A stretch of 22,028 nt of DNA from Candidatus Methanofastidiosum methylothiophilum (GCA_001587675.1 LNGD01000010.1:1-22028), one strand, 5' to 3'; positions 1-8,796 are shown, counted from the first letter of the stretch. The notes: generated by a model from the letters alone, not told the origin. Program-made: numbers and translations.

Positions 1-1716
1 TGTAACTTTTGCTCCTGTTTCCTGGCCTCTTCTTGGTGCAATTGAATCAATTTCATCGAAGAAAATTATTGAAGGTGCAACTTGTCTTGCTTTACTGAAT
101 ATTTTTCTTATTCCCTTTTCACTTTCTCCGACCCATTTTGAAATAAGCTCAGGACCTCTTACTGCTATGAAATTTGCTTCGCTTTCAGTTGCGACTGCCT
201 TTGCAAGAAGTGTCTTTCCGCAACCAGGAGGACCAAATAGTAATATACCTTTGGGACCTTCAACTTTTATCTTTTTGAACACCTCGGGATATTTTAGAGG
301 CCATTCAACTGCTTCTTGAAGTCTTCCCTTTACCTCTGAAAGACCACCGATATCAGACCACTTAACAGTAGGAACTTCCACTAAAGCTTCTCTCATCGCA
401 GAAGGCTCTACTTCAAGAAAAGCTGAATCAAAGTCAGTTTTTGTAACCTCAAGTTTATTCAAGAGATCTGGTGAAATTTCAATGTCGCCGCCTTTTATAT
501 CAGGAAGAACTCTTCTAAGCGCTTTCATGCCTGCTTCTCTGCATAAAGCCTCAAGGTCAGCACCGCTATAACCGTGTGTCTTTGATGCAAAATAACCTAT
601 ATCTACATCTTGAGTTATAGGCATTCCTCTTGTATGTACCTGAAGAATTTCTTTTCTATCGTTTACGTCAGGGACCCCTATTTCTATTTCCCTATCAAAT
701 CGTCCGGGTCTTCTAAGGGCAGGGTCAATAGTATCTGGTAAATTAGTTGCAGCAATGACAACTACCTTGCCTCTTGTCTTAAGTCCATCCATCAATGTCA
801 GAAGCTGAGAAACGACTCTCCTCTCAACTTCTCCCTTTGATTCCTCTCTTTTGGGGGCAATTGCATCAATTTCATCAATGAATATTATAGCTGGAGAGTT
901 TTCTCCCGCATCTTCAAATACCTTTCTCAGATTCTCCTCAGACTCTCCATAGTACTTACTCATTATTTCTGGCCCATTGATAGATGTGAAATAGGCATTG
1001 ATCTCGTTCGCAAGGGCTTTTGCAAGTAATGTTTTACCAGTTCCAGGAGGGCCATAAAGCAAAACTCCCTTGGGTGGATCAATGCCAAGTTTTGAAAAAA
1101 CTTCAGGATGCTTCATTGGCATCTCAATCATTTCCCTGATCTTCTGGATCTCATCCCTGAGACCACCAATATCTTCATAAGTTACATCAGGAATTTTGGA
1201 TATCTCCGCTTCAGAAACAGGTTTAGGAGATATTGTTATTTTAGTAGAAGGAACTATTCTTAGAATTCCTCTTGGATTAGTCTTTGTGACGACAAATGGA
1301 AGACTCCTATTGAATATTTCAAAGACAAAGACATTATTTTGAACTATAGGAACGTCAGAAAATTTTTCTTTGAAATAACTTGAAAGGTCTCCAGAAAATT
1401 GCATGTCTGCCTGCATTGGAGCAAGAGTAATTGCCTTTGCGTCCTTTACCTCTGCTCTTGATACTGAAACTTTGTCACCTAGCAATGCACCAGAATTTTT
1501 CCTAAGGATACTATCCATCCTAATAATATTTGAACCTTCAGTAACATCAGGCAATGCCTTAGCAGCTGTAATTTTTTCTCCTTTTATTTTGACTATGTCA
1601 CCATAATTTAGATACATTTTTCTCATTGCGTCTGGGTCAATTCTAACAATGCCTTTTCCTACATCGAGTTTTTCTGCACTCCCCACAACGAGTTCTCTCT
1701 CAATATTTTCAGTCAT
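1..1716 (-). CDS. cdc48: Cdc48/VAT-type AAA+ ATPase, 3' end outside window
   Basis: This is the archaeal homologue of p97/VCP, a hexameric unfoldase that extracts and unfolds proteins, often feeding the proteasome. Read from ATG 1716, the window holds 572 codons; the family is usually about 730-740 residues, so the C-terminal part of the D2 domain is missing only because the window ends. The N-terminal substrate-binding region (about residues 1-190) is followed by D1 with Walker A GPPGTGKT at about 222-229 and Walker B IIFIDEIDA near 275-285. D2 has Walker A GPPGCGKT near 495 and Walker B IIFFDEIDS near 550-560. Second-region-of-homology arginines are visible in D1 (LRRPGRFDREIE). The start is supported by GAGGTG at 1723-1728, six bases before the ATG. 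It is transcribed alone, away from its neighbour. Confidence 0.97.
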   Translation of the reverse strand, partial: MTENIERELVVGSAEKLDVGKGIVRIDPDAMRKMYLNYGDIVKIKGEKITAAKALPDVTEGSNIIRMDSILRKNSGALLGDKVSVSRAEVKDAKAITLAPMQADMQFSGDLSSYFKEKFSDVPIVQNNVFVFEIFNRSLPFVVTKTNPRGILRIVPSTKITISPKPVSEAEISKIPDVTYEDIGGLRDEIQKIREMIEMPMKHPEVFSKLGIDPPKGVLLYGPPGTGKTLLAKALANEINAYFTSINGPEIMSKYYGESEENLRKVFEDAGENSPAIIFIDEIDAIAPKREESKGEVERRVVSQLLTLMDGLKTRGKVVVIAATNLPDTIDPALRRPGRFDREIEIGVPDVNDRKEILQVHTRGMPITQDVDIGYFASKTHGYSGADLEALCREAGMKALRRVLPDIKGGDIEISPDLLNKLEVTKTDFDSAFLEVEPSAMREALVEVPTVKWSDIGGLSEVKGRLQEAVEWPLKYPEVFKKIKVEGPKGILLFGPPGCGKTLLAKAVATESEANFIAVRGPELISKWVGESEKGIRKIFSKARQVAPSIIFFDEIDSIAPRRGQETGAKVT

Positions 1717-1775
1717 ATTAAACACCTCATTATTAAATTAACATTAAGTTAAGCTAAAATAAAGTGTTTTTAATC

Positions 1776-1786
1776 CTTTATAAATC
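1776..1786 (-). promoter_or_regulatory. TATA box for cdc48
   Basis: On the minus strand this reads GATTTATAAAG, a good archaeal TATA element. A start site about 26 bp downstream would fall near 1750-1755, giving a leader of about 35-40 nt that carries the GAGGTG ribosome-binding site. The position is inferred from spacing only. Confidence 0.55.
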
Positions 1787-1828
1787 TTCCGGTCTCCGTA
1801 GAACAAAAATAATAAAAACAATTGAAAG

Positions 1829-2167
1829 TTATTCGTCGTATTCTCTAAGTTTCTTTGCAAAATCATTTGGACGATAAGATGAAATTAGATCGTCATTTTC
1901 TAGAGTAGTTTCGTCTTTTTCAACTGGGCGGTATCTTTTCTTATTGATGGCTTTTTTAACATATTCATCATAGTTACGTTCTCTTACTTCGATTAGATCT
2001 TTGTCGTTTAAGGCCAATCTCTCAAGCTCTTCTAATTCCTTATTAATAATATCTAGATTATGTTTAATTCTCCTAATTCCCATCCTTATTGACTCTGCCC
2101 TATCTTCCTTTTTTGCATTTTCGTCTATTTCACTTCCACCCTCATCTTCATCAAAAAGGAATTTCAT
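1829..2167 (-). CDS. Small charged hypothetical protein, probable coiled coil
   Basis: This 112-residue protein is not one I recognise. It is very rich in Glu, Asp, Lys and Arg. An acidic N-terminus (FDEDEGGSEIDE) is followed by a helical stretch, about residues 24-75, with a hydrophobic spacing typical of a coiled coil (IRRIKHNLDIINKELEELER), and the C-terminus is also charged. There are no cysteines, signal peptide or membrane segment, so it is likely a soluble helical protein. The start is supported by a TATA box (TATATAAA on the minus strand, 2198-2205) and GGTG at 2173-2176 in a leader of only about ten bases. It stands between cdc48 and the divergent membrane protein gene, with its own promoter. 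Function is unknown; a regulatory or structural accessory role is possible but not shown. Confidence 0.75.
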   Translation of the reverse strand: MKFLFDEDEGGSEIDENAKKEDRAESIRMGIRRIKHNLDIINKELEELERLALNDKDLIEVRERNYDEYVKKAINKKRYRPVEKDETTLENDDLISSYRPNDFAKKLREYDE

Positions 2168-2258
2168 AAACGCACCGTTTTAATCTATCATTTTCAATTT
2201 ATATAGATATTGTTAAAGTCTAGAAAAGTTTTTAATTGATGGGATATCATTAATTTAA

Positions 2259-4097
2259 ATGAAAAGGGATATTTCTTTTCTAGATATCGCTGCAATAGCA
2301 ATTATTTTATTCCAAACAGTGCTCCTAATTTTGAATATCGACAATTTACCTGCCGACCAGAAAGACTGGTCTTACCATCTGGCAATTGCAAGAATGTTTG
2401 TCGATCACCACTCAATATTTTGGGATTATTATGAGTTTGCTCCCATAGGTAGACCTCACTTATACCCTCCATTTCTACATTTCATTTTTGCCCTTTCGAA
2501 TATTATTGGAATGGATTGGCTTTTTATCCAGAAATTTTATGGAATTCTAATATACCCAATCTCTTTGCTAAGCGTGTTTTTTGTATCAAGGGATCTTTTT
2601 GGTAAAAAAGTTGGACTTCTATCAGTTATAATACTTTCAGCCTCATACAATTACTGGTGGTGGCAGATATCAATTGCCCCTACTTCATTGATATTTGCTC
2701 TATTCCCCTTAAGTATGTGGGCGGTCTATAAGAAAAAAACGGTATTATCAATAGTATTACTTTCAATTTTTCTTTGGACACATTTCTCTTCATTTTTGGT
2801 GGTCTTGGCAGTTGCCATATTTGGGATTATAAAAAGAGATTACCTAAAATACTCATTGAAAATAATAATTGTATCATTAATTCTATATCTCCCTTGGGCT
2901 ATTCACGTCCTCTTAAATTTAGATTGGATACACGGGAATTGGTCCTCAATTGTTAATATGCCGACGTTTGGGATATTGACAATCGTATTTTCAATTCTAG
3001 GTATTTACTATCTATTGAGAAGAAGAGAAACTAAAGATATTCTTATCCTTTCAACGGTGCCGTCTGTCATATTAATTGGATTATTGTACGGATTTAGGTT
3101 CTTTATGCATGCACCAGTTATTCTTTCAATTCTAATGGCGATTGGGGCTTACGAAATTTCAAATAAAATAAATAAGAATGCTTTCTATTTATTCCTAATT
3201 GCGTTTTTGATTATCTCCTACACAGGAGAGCCTGGGTTAAGATTAAAGGGATTTGGAGGCCCAATAGGTGGAGGTCCAATTGGAGGAGGACAGCCAGGTA
3301 TAGCCCAGCCCCCACAATTAAAGTACGAATCAAAGCAAGTTAATGAAGTGCCCCCTATTCAAACAATGAATCCAATAATTTTGCAATCTACACCAATAAA
3401 AGAAAATCTTAATGCATTGAACAACAAAGAGCCACGTACTTTAAAGATAAGTCCATATGTGACAGAAAATGCATTCAAACTTTACAACTTTATTAAGAAC
3501 AATACAGCAAAGAATGATATTATTCACGTTCAAGGTGGTCCGATAGCAACGAGTATTTCACTCTTTACCGACAGGAAAACAGATAATGGCATGTGGAAAG
3601 AGGTAACTACTGAGGATATGGGTAAATCTCCTCTCACAGAATCAAAGTATGGTGTTATTGAAATTAATGACAGGCAGAGATTTAACTTCCCACAAAATAT
3701 AATTATTGAACAATTTGGCCAGTTTATTGTATATGATGCTACAAAGAGTGAACAAATAAAATTACCCCAAGACCAACCAAGATTGCCTCCAGTTTTAACT
3801 GAACTATCTGCAACTTTCAAAAATGCCTCTGTATCCATAAGCTCTGACAAGGAATTAACAAAAAATATTTTACTTAGTGCCTCAGATAAATTAAGTCAAT
3901 TATCTAAAGGTGCTCCCGATGAGAGAGGAAGAAAAATACTCGATAGGTCTTCTACAATATTGAAAAACAAGGCGCAAAGAATAGCATATTCTTCAGATCA
4001 CGATATTCCTAAAATAAAAGAAGAACTAATAAAAATTGCAGAGCTCTACGAAAGAGGAGATATAGGTGGAGCACTTATAATTCTAGAAAGAATATAG
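2259..4097 (+). CDS. GT-C-like multi-pass membrane glycosyltransferase with soluble C-terminal domain
   Basis: This 612-residue protein has a membrane half with roughly nine to eleven hydrophobic segments up to about residue 325. A Gly/Pro linker rich in GGPIGGG follows (about 323-354), then a soluble domain of about 250 residues. The first extracytoplasmic loop, after membrane segment 1, contains D36-W37-x-Y39-H40 and then the conserved-looking PIGRPHLYPP at about 63-71. This is the layout of GT-C enzymes (PMT, ArnT and STT3/AglB relatives), where an acidic residue in the first loop is catalytic and the donor is a polyprenyl-phosphate sugar. An envelope glycosylation role is therefore likely, but acceptor and sugar are unknown. 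The last 100 residues are helical and end in a repeat-like GDIGGALIILERI. A weak TATA near 2230-2240 suggests a leaderless mRNA. Its stop abuts the stop of convergent corA with no gap. Confidence 0.8.
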   Translation: MKRDISFLDIAAIAIILFQTVLLILNIDNLPADQKDWSYHLAIARMFVDHHSIFWDYYEFAPIGRPHLYPPFLHFIFALSNIIGMDWLFIQKFYGILIYPISLLSVFFVSRDLFGKKVGLLSVIILSASYNYWWWQISIAPTSLIFALFPLSMWAVYKKKTVLSIVLLSIFLWTHFSSFLVVLAVAIFGIIKRDYLKYSLKIIIVSLILYLPWAIHVLLNLDWIHGNWSSIVNMPTFGILTIVFSILGIYYLLRRRETKDILILSTVPSVILIGLLYGFRFFMHAPVILSILMAIGAYEISNKINKNAFYLFLIAFLIISYTGEPGLRLKGFGGPIGGGPIGGGQPGIAQPPQLKYESKQVNEVPPIQTMNPIILQSTPIKENLNALNNKEPRTLKISPYVTENAFKLYNFIKNNTAKNDIIHVQGGPIATSISLFTDRKTDNGMWKEVTTEDMGKSPLTESKYGVIEINDRQRFNFPQNIIIEQFGQFIVYDATKSEQIKLPQDQPRLPPVLTELSATFKNASVSISSDKELTKNILLSASDKLSQLSKGAPDERGRKILDRSSTILKNKAQRIAYSSDHDIPKIKEELIKIAELYERGDIGGALIILERI

Positions 4098-5057
4098 TTA
4101 CAACCATTCCTTCTTTCTAAAATAATAAAGCATCACCGACCCAATTATAAACATTAACGTTAGTGTTATGTAGTATCCATATCTCCACTTTAACTCTGGC
4201 ATATACTCAAAATTCATTCCATATATACCAGATATTAATGTCAAAGGCATCATTATTGTTGCAATTATTGTGAGGACCTTCATTATCTCATTCAATCTAT
4301 TCGACGTGTAGGAAAGATAGGTATCCTGTATACCTATAAGTGAATCCCTCATAGAGTCAAGGGAATCGAAGATGCTTATAATACTGTCATAATTGTCTCT
4401 GAAATAAATTTTAGTTTCATCTGCTACAAAAAGGGATTCCTTCCTTAAAAGGCCCAAAAGCTCTTCCCTTTCAGAAACAACTATGCGCTTAAAAAGAGAA
4501 ACATCTCTCTTAAGTTCAATTACTTTTTTAAGAGATTCTTTATTTCCCTTTTCAAAAAGTTCGTCCTCAATTTTTTCCACCGTCACATCCAGATCCTCAA
4601 TTATGCAGAAATATGCATCAATTATCTTATCCATAATCATATGCAAAAGAAAATCAGGTCCTTTGTTTAATATTTTGTACAATGCTTTGTCGTCATTTTT
4701 TAATTTGCCTAAGATCTTAGAATCTTTTCTCGTATCTTTTGTTATGATAAAATTTTCAGATATCAGCACATCGTACTCATATTTAGTCAGTCTGTCTTCC
4801 ATTGAAAGAGTATATAAAACAATAAAGGTATAATTTTCAAAAACTTCAATCTTTACTCTAGTTCCTTCATCAGCAAAATCTTCAATAGTAACTGGGTGTA
4901 GCTCAAATATATCCCCTAATCTAGAAATCTCATCAGGAGTTGCGTCAACTATATCAATCCAGAATTTGATTTTGCTTTTACTTAACTCTAATAGCTTTTC
5001 ATAAGAAGCAACTTCTTTCTTTATTTGATTGTCTAGTAAATAGAATACCTCAAACAT
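4098..5057 (-). CDS. corA: CorA-family divalent metal (Mg2+/Co2+) channel
   Basis: CorA is a homopentameric membrane channel that takes up Mg2+ and sometimes Co2+ or Ni2+. The 319-residue length fits the family. A long cytosolic alpha/beta and helical N-terminal domain (about 1-255) precedes two C-terminal membrane helices. The signature GMN sits at residues 280-282, at the end of the first helix, and is followed by the acidic loop FEYMPELKW. The chain ends with the basic tail FRKKEWL, as in bacterial CorA. I start it at ATG 5057; the in-frame TTG at 5060 lies just upstream and looks less likely. A TATA-like TTTAAACT on the minus strand near 5080-5088 would put transcription at the ATG, giving a leaderless mRNA. 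It lies 39 bp downstream of trmJ on the same strand. Confidence 0.95.
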   Translation of the reverse strand: MFEVFYLLDNQIKKEVASYEKLLELSKSKIKFWIDIVDATPDEISRLGDIFELHPVTIEDFADEGTRVKIEVFENYTFIVLYTLSMEDRLTKYEYDVLISENFIITKDTRKDSKILGKLKNDDKALYKILNKGPDFLLHMIMDKIIDAYFCIIEDLDVTVEKIEDELFEKGNKESLKKVIELKRDVSLFKRIVVSEREELLGLLRKESLFVADETKIYFRDNYDSIISIFDSLDSMRDSLIGIQDTYLSYTSNRLNEIMKVLTIIATIMMPLTLISGIYGMNFEYMPELKWRYGYYITLTLMFIIGSVMLYYFRKKEWL

Positions 5058-5096
5058 CAACGCTCTTTATTATACAAAGTTTAAATTAGTTATTAT

Positions 5097-5789
5097 CTAA
5101 AATTCACCTTCAAACTTCAAGACAATCCTTCTAAAAATACCCTTTAGAGTATATACTTCTCTTTTTGTATTAAATCCTCTTGTAAGTACATGTTTAAATA
5201 CTGTCAAGGCATTGTCTCTTCTATATTTCCTATCCTCTACATGCTCTAAGATTTTTTTGAAATCTTCAATTAAGAGATCTTTCTCCACCATTTCTTTATT
5301 CTTAGATGGATTAACTCTCTTTGTCTTTTTGACTTTAAATATCTCATATAGAATTATTGCCAATGCGTGTGAAACGTTGAGTGTAGGATACCTGTTGTCC
5401 GCGGGTATTGTTGTTAAAGTATCACACATCTCTATCTCTTCATTCCTAAGGCCACTGCTCTCCCTTCCAAGTATAATCCCAACTTTAAAATCGGATGATA
5501 TTTTTTCAGCTAGATTCTCCACTGAAGTATAGTTCCTTAAAACTCCGCCACTTGTATTTGCACTAGTGGCAATAGCAAAGTCTACAAAATCAAGAGCTTC
5601 TTCTAACGTTGGTACAATCTTTGCTGATTTTAAAACATCCTCTGCATGCACAGCTAATTTGTAAGCCTGATCATCTATCTCAACTGGATTTACAAGAATT
5701 AAATCATAGAATCCAAAATTTTTCATTACCCGTGCTACGCTACCGATGTTACCAGATGATTCAGGCTCTACAAAAATTATATAAAACAT
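5097..5789 (-). CDS. trmJ: TrmJ-like SPOUT 2'-O-methyltransferase for tRNA position 32
   Basis: This 230-residue protein has the three SpoU/TrmH knot motifs in order: VEPESSGNIGSVARVMKNFG near the N-terminus, GRESSGLRNEEIEMCD in the middle, and LNVSHALAIILYEI, which forms the trefoil-knot SAM site. The N-terminal motif and the extra helical tail of about 75 residues fit the TrmJ branch, whose archaeal members methylate the 2'-OH of C32 in tRNA anticodon loops as dimers. An rRNA substrate cannot be excluded without phylogeny. I choose ATG 5789; a TTG codon lies immediately upstream. No ribosome-binding site is visible. A T-rich TATA-like element near 5811-5820 suggests a leaderless transcript. 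It is divergent from the DUF460 gene with under 50 bp between them. Confidence 0.9.
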   Translation of the reverse strand: MFYIIFVEPESSGNIGSVARVMKNFGFYDLILVNPVEIDDQAYKLAVHAEDVLKSAKIVPTLEEALDFVDFAIATSANTSGGVLRNYTSVENLAEKISSDFKVGIILGRESSGLRNEEIEMCDTLTTIPADNRYPTLNVSHALAIILYEIFKVKKTKRVNPSKNKEMVEKDLLIEDFKKILEHVEDRKYRRDNALTVFKHVLTRGFNTKREVYTLKGIFRRIVLKFEGEF

Positions 5790-5835
5790 CAAGTGAAGAA
5801 GCTATTAAGATAAAGATAAAGTTTTGGGTGCATCC

Positions 5836-7812
5836 ATGGAAACATCCCTCGGGGTTGACATAATATCCCGTGACCCAAGAATCTATGCAATGGTCATAGT
5901 TTCAAGGGAAGGAAATAAATTTTTGCCTGTTTTGAAGGAAAGCGGGTCAAGGCTTAAACTGTTGAAACTAATAAAAAGTTACTCGCCCGTTTATATGGGA
6001 ATCGATTCTACTGAAGAGTTCTCAAGAAATGATCTAGAAAAACTTTCAAAATATGTTTCAATAGTACAGGTTACTGGAAAGTTCGATGACTTTACAGCGC
6101 TGCCAGTTATTGCAAAAAGATTCAAAATCAATCTTAATCCAAAAAATCCATTTGATGAAGCATATGCTCTTGCTGTTTTACCTCTTGAAGGAGTAGGGTA
6201 CAAACTAAAACTTTATGAGGATGAAACGGAGATATTAGTTTCTCCGGGTAGAAGTCTTGGTAGAGGGGGATACTCTCAAGGAAGATATCAAAGAAGAACA
6301 TTTGCTCTCATAAAATATAAAGTCAGAGAAATTGAAAAGGAACTGTCAAACGAGGATTTTAACTTTGATGTAGATGTTGTAGAACGAGAAGGTGGATTTT
6401 CAAAGGGAGTATTTAGAATCTACTCAAACTTTGAAAATATCCCGATTAAATCTAGTAGAGGGGATATAAGGATAGATGTAAGGCCATTGAAGAAAAGTTC
6501 TATAGAGTACGAGCCTCTTGAAAAAAGAGTTGAACCCTCAAATGTCAAAGATAAGTACATTATTGTGGGTGTCGACCCTGGGACTACAGTAGGCCTTTCT
6601 GCAGTTGATCTAGAAGGTAACATTTTGGGAGTTGTTTCCAAAAGAAGTTTTTCGATGTCAGATGTTAAGGAAGAGATAAGAAAATATGGGTATCCTTTAA
6701 TTTTTGCATCAGACGTAAATCCTCCTTCTGGATTCATCGAGAAATTAAGTACTTCCTTTGATTCAATTCTTTATTTGCCCCCGCTATCAATCCCTGTAAA
6801 AGAAAAAAATGAACTTACAAAAGAGTTAGAGGTAAAAAATGCTCATGAGAGAGATTCCCTATCAGCTGCACTAAAAGCATACCTAAATTATAAAAATAAA
6901 TTTATCCAAATAAAATCTAAAATACCTGAAGATTTATCTTGTTATAGTTCAAGGATTATTGGAGAAGTCCTAAGAGGTATGTCAATAAAAGAAGCTATTG
7001 ACAATCTAAAAGACGAGCTTACAAAGAAAGAAGAAGATATAAAAATTGAACAAAAAAATCCCGAAGAAATAATTCTAGAACAATCAAAGATAATTGAAAA
7101 TTACAAGGAAAAACAAAATACTCTAAAAAAGGATTTTGAAAAGCTTCAGGAAGAAAATATTGACCTCAAAAACAAGATAAATGAAAAAGAAGCAACTATT
7201 GTTTCTCTTGAAAGAAAATTATTTGATGTTTTAGATCAGCAGAAAAAGGAAGCTCTTAAAGACACAGTAATAAAATCAAAAAACTTTGAAATTACCTCAT
7301 TAAGAAAAAGTCTTGAAATTCTAAAAAGTAAAGTAAACGCCCTAACAGAGGAAAACAAGAGATTAAAGGAACTAAAACCACTTATGGAATCAGAAGACAT
7401 AATAATTGGAAAAGTACTAGGCGTGTTTTCTGTTGAAGGAATAAGAAATTTGGTAAAAAATCAAGACCTTGTGGAAGATGATGTTGTGTTTCTTAAAGAT
7501 CCGACTGGGGGCGGTGCGGAAGCTGCAAAGCTTTTATCAGAAACTAAAATTAAGGCAGTGATTATTTCTGGAAAAATTTCTCATCCAGCACAAGAAGAGC
7601 TCATTGAAGCAGAAATTCCTATTATATATTCGAAAGATATAAAAATGGAAGTAATTGCGAAGTTCGTTATACTAGACAAAGAAAAGTTTTATTTAGTCTA
7701 TAAAAAAGAAAAAGAGTTATTATTAGCCTTTAAAAAAGCAAAAGAATCTAATAAACTTTTAAAAATCATTGAAGATTACAAAGAACAAAGAAAATCAGAT
7801 TTTAAGTTATAA
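5836..7812 (+). CDS. DUF460 (COG2433-like) RNase H-fold nuclease-like coiled-coil protein
   Basis: This 658-residue protein belongs to an archaea-specific family predicted to carry a RuvC/YqgF-type RNase H fold, with no settled function known to me. An N-terminal domain (METSLGVDIISRDPR...) covers about 1-200. The RNase H-like domain follows, with GVDPGTTVG around 245-253, FASDVNPPSG around 290-300 and NAHERDSLSAALKAY around 335-350. Those acidic residues match the expected metal-binding positions. A long coiled coil spans about 385-520 and a small C-terminal domain (GKVLGVF..., DPTGGGAEAA) covers about 530-620. I prefer ATG 5836, with GGTG at 5827-5830, over the upstream TTG at 5824. A nucleic-acid-processing role, for example in recombination or RNA processing, is inference. 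It is divergent from trmJ and ends 57 bp before tfb. Confidence 0.88.
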   Translation: METSLGVDIISRDPRIYAMVIVSREGNKFLPVLKESGSRLKLLKLIKSYSPVYMGIDSTEEFSRNDLEKLSKYVSIVQVTGKFDDFTALPVIAKRFKINLNPKNPFDEAYALAVLPLEGVGYKLKLYEDETEILVSPGRSLGRGGYSQGRYQRRTFALIKYKVREIEKELSNEDFNFDVDVVEREGGFSKGVFRIYSNFENIPIKSSRGDIRIDVRPLKKSSIEYEPLEKRVEPSNVKDKYIIVGVDPGTTVGLSAVDLEGNILGVVSKRSFSMSDVKEEIRKYGYPLIFASDVNPPSGFIEKLSTSFDSILYLPPLSIPVKEKNELTKELEVKNAHERDSLSAALKAYLNYKNKFIQIKSKIPEDLSCYSSRIIGEVLRGMSIKEAIDNLKDELTKKEEDIKIEQKNPEEIILEQSKIIENYKEKQNTLKKDFEKLQEENIDLKNKINEKEATIVSLERKLFDVLDQQKKEALKDTVIKSKNFEITSLRKSLEILKSKVNALTEENKRLKELKPLMESEDIIIGKVLGVFSVEGIRNLVKNQDLVEDDVVFLKDPTGGGAEAAKLLSETKIKAVIISGKISHPAQEELIEAEIPIIYSKDIKMEVIAKFVILDKEKFYLVYKKEKELLLAFKKAKESNKLLKIIEDYKEQRKSDFKL

Positions 7813-7813
7813 T

Positions 7814-7830
7814 TTGAGTTTTTAACTCAA
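7814..7830 (+). terminator. Small inverted repeat just after the DUF460 stop
   Basis: Arms TTGAGTT (7814-7820) and AACTCAA (7824-7830) are perfectly complementary around TTT. It begins one base after the stop codon and lies before the tfb TATA box. It could be a weak terminator hairpin or a regulatory site. No strong U-tract follows, so the terminator reading is tentative. Confidence 0.3.
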
Positions 7831-7838
7831 CCCAAAGC

Positions 7839-7846
7839 TATATAAA
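7839..7846 (+). promoter_or_regulatory. TATA box of tfb
   Basis: TATATAAA is preceded by a purine-rich CCCAAAGC that could serve as BRE. Its centre is 27 bp before ATG 7870, so transcription is predicted to start at the start codon itself and the mRNA to be leaderless. This argues against translation from the in-frame ATG at 7846, which overlaps the TATA box. Confidence 0.7.
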
Positions 7847-7869
7847 TGTTACGGTTACCTTATAAGTAT

Positions 7870-8796
7870 ATGGAGAAAACTGAAACTAAGAAGGTTCATG
7901 TTTGCCCAGAGTGTGGCAGTCATAAACTTATTCGGGATTATTCTAGGGCTGAAGTTACTTGTGACGAATGCGGTCTTGTGATTTCAGAGGATATAATCGA
8001 TACGGGTCCCGAATGGAGAGCATTTGACCATGAACAAGGTGAGAAAAGAGGTAGAGTAGGAGCCCCAATGACCTACACTATCCATGATAAAGGTCTTTCC
8101 ACCATGATTGATTGGAAGAATAAAGATATTCATGGTAGGGATATCAGTGCTGGTAGGAGAGCCCAAATATACAGAATGAGAAAATGGCACAAAAGAATTA
8201 AAGTTGCGGATGCTAAGGATAGAAACCTTGCTTTCGCATTAACTGAACTTGATAGACTTTCTTCACATTTGCACCTTCCCAGAAACATTAGAGAAGGCGC
8301 AGCAATGGTATACAGAAAAGCCGTCGATAAGAGGCTAATAAGAGGAAGATCAATTGAATCTGTTACTTCTGCTTGTATTTACATTGCTTGTAGAGAATAT
8401 AAAGTTCCAAGAACTTTAGATGAGATTGTAGAACATTCAAGAGTTGATAAAAAAGAAATAGGTAGAAGTTACAGATTTATTACTAGAGAACTTGAGATAA
8501 AGCTTTATCCAACAAGTCCGGTGGACTATATTCCCAGATTTGCTACTGAATTAGGACTTTCAGGAAAAGTCCAGAGAAAGGCACAGGACATTTTAGAAGG
8601 TGCTATAAAAGTAGGTCTTACGTCAGGCAGAGGCCCAACAGGAGTCTGTGCAGCAGCTATTTATCTAGCAGCTATTATGGAAGGCGAAAGAAGAACCCAG
8701 AAGGCTGTTTCGGAGGTAGCAAAAGTCACAGAAGTAACTGTTAGGAACAGATACAAAGAAATAATAGATAAATTGGGAATTGATGTTAAGATTTAA
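7870..8796 (+). CDS. tfb: Transcription initiation factor IIB (TFB)
   Basis: TFB bridges TBP-TATA DNA and RNA polymerase and helps to open the promoter and select the start site. Read from ATG 7870 it has 308 residues, normal for the family. The N-terminal zinc ribbon has C12, C15, C31 and C34 (CPECG...CDECG). It is followed by the B-reader/linker region (WRAFDHEQGEKRGRVGAP) and two cyclin-fold repeats, roughly 115-205 and 210-305. The second repeat contains the helix-turn-helix that reads the BRE (AVSEVAKVTEVTVRNRYKEI). The upstream in-frame ATG at 7846 sits in the TATA box and would add residues before the usual start, so I reject it. No Shine-Dalgarno precedes 7870, consistent with a leaderless mRNA. 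Only one copy is visible here; other paralogs may exist elsewhere. Confidence 0.98.
   Translation: MEKTETKKVHVCPECGSHKLIRDYSRAEVTCDECGLVISEDIIDTGPEWRAFDHEQGEKRGRVGAPMTYTIHDKGLSTMIDWKNKDIHGRDISAGRRAQIYRMRKWHKRIKVADAKDRNLAFALTELDRLSSHLHLPRNIREGAAMVYRKAVDKRLIRGRSIESVTSACIYIACREYKVPRTLDEIVEHSRVDKKEIGRSYRFITRELEIKLYPTSPVDYIPRFATELGLSGKVQRKAQDILEGAIKVGLTSGRGPTGVCAAAIYLAAIMEGERRTQKAVSEVAKVTEVTVRNRYKEIIDKLGIDVKI

Noticed and set aside
5824..5835. TTG 5824 as start of the DUF460 gene
   Set aside because: ATG 5836 has GGTG five bases upstream and begins closer to the conserved GVDIIS segment.
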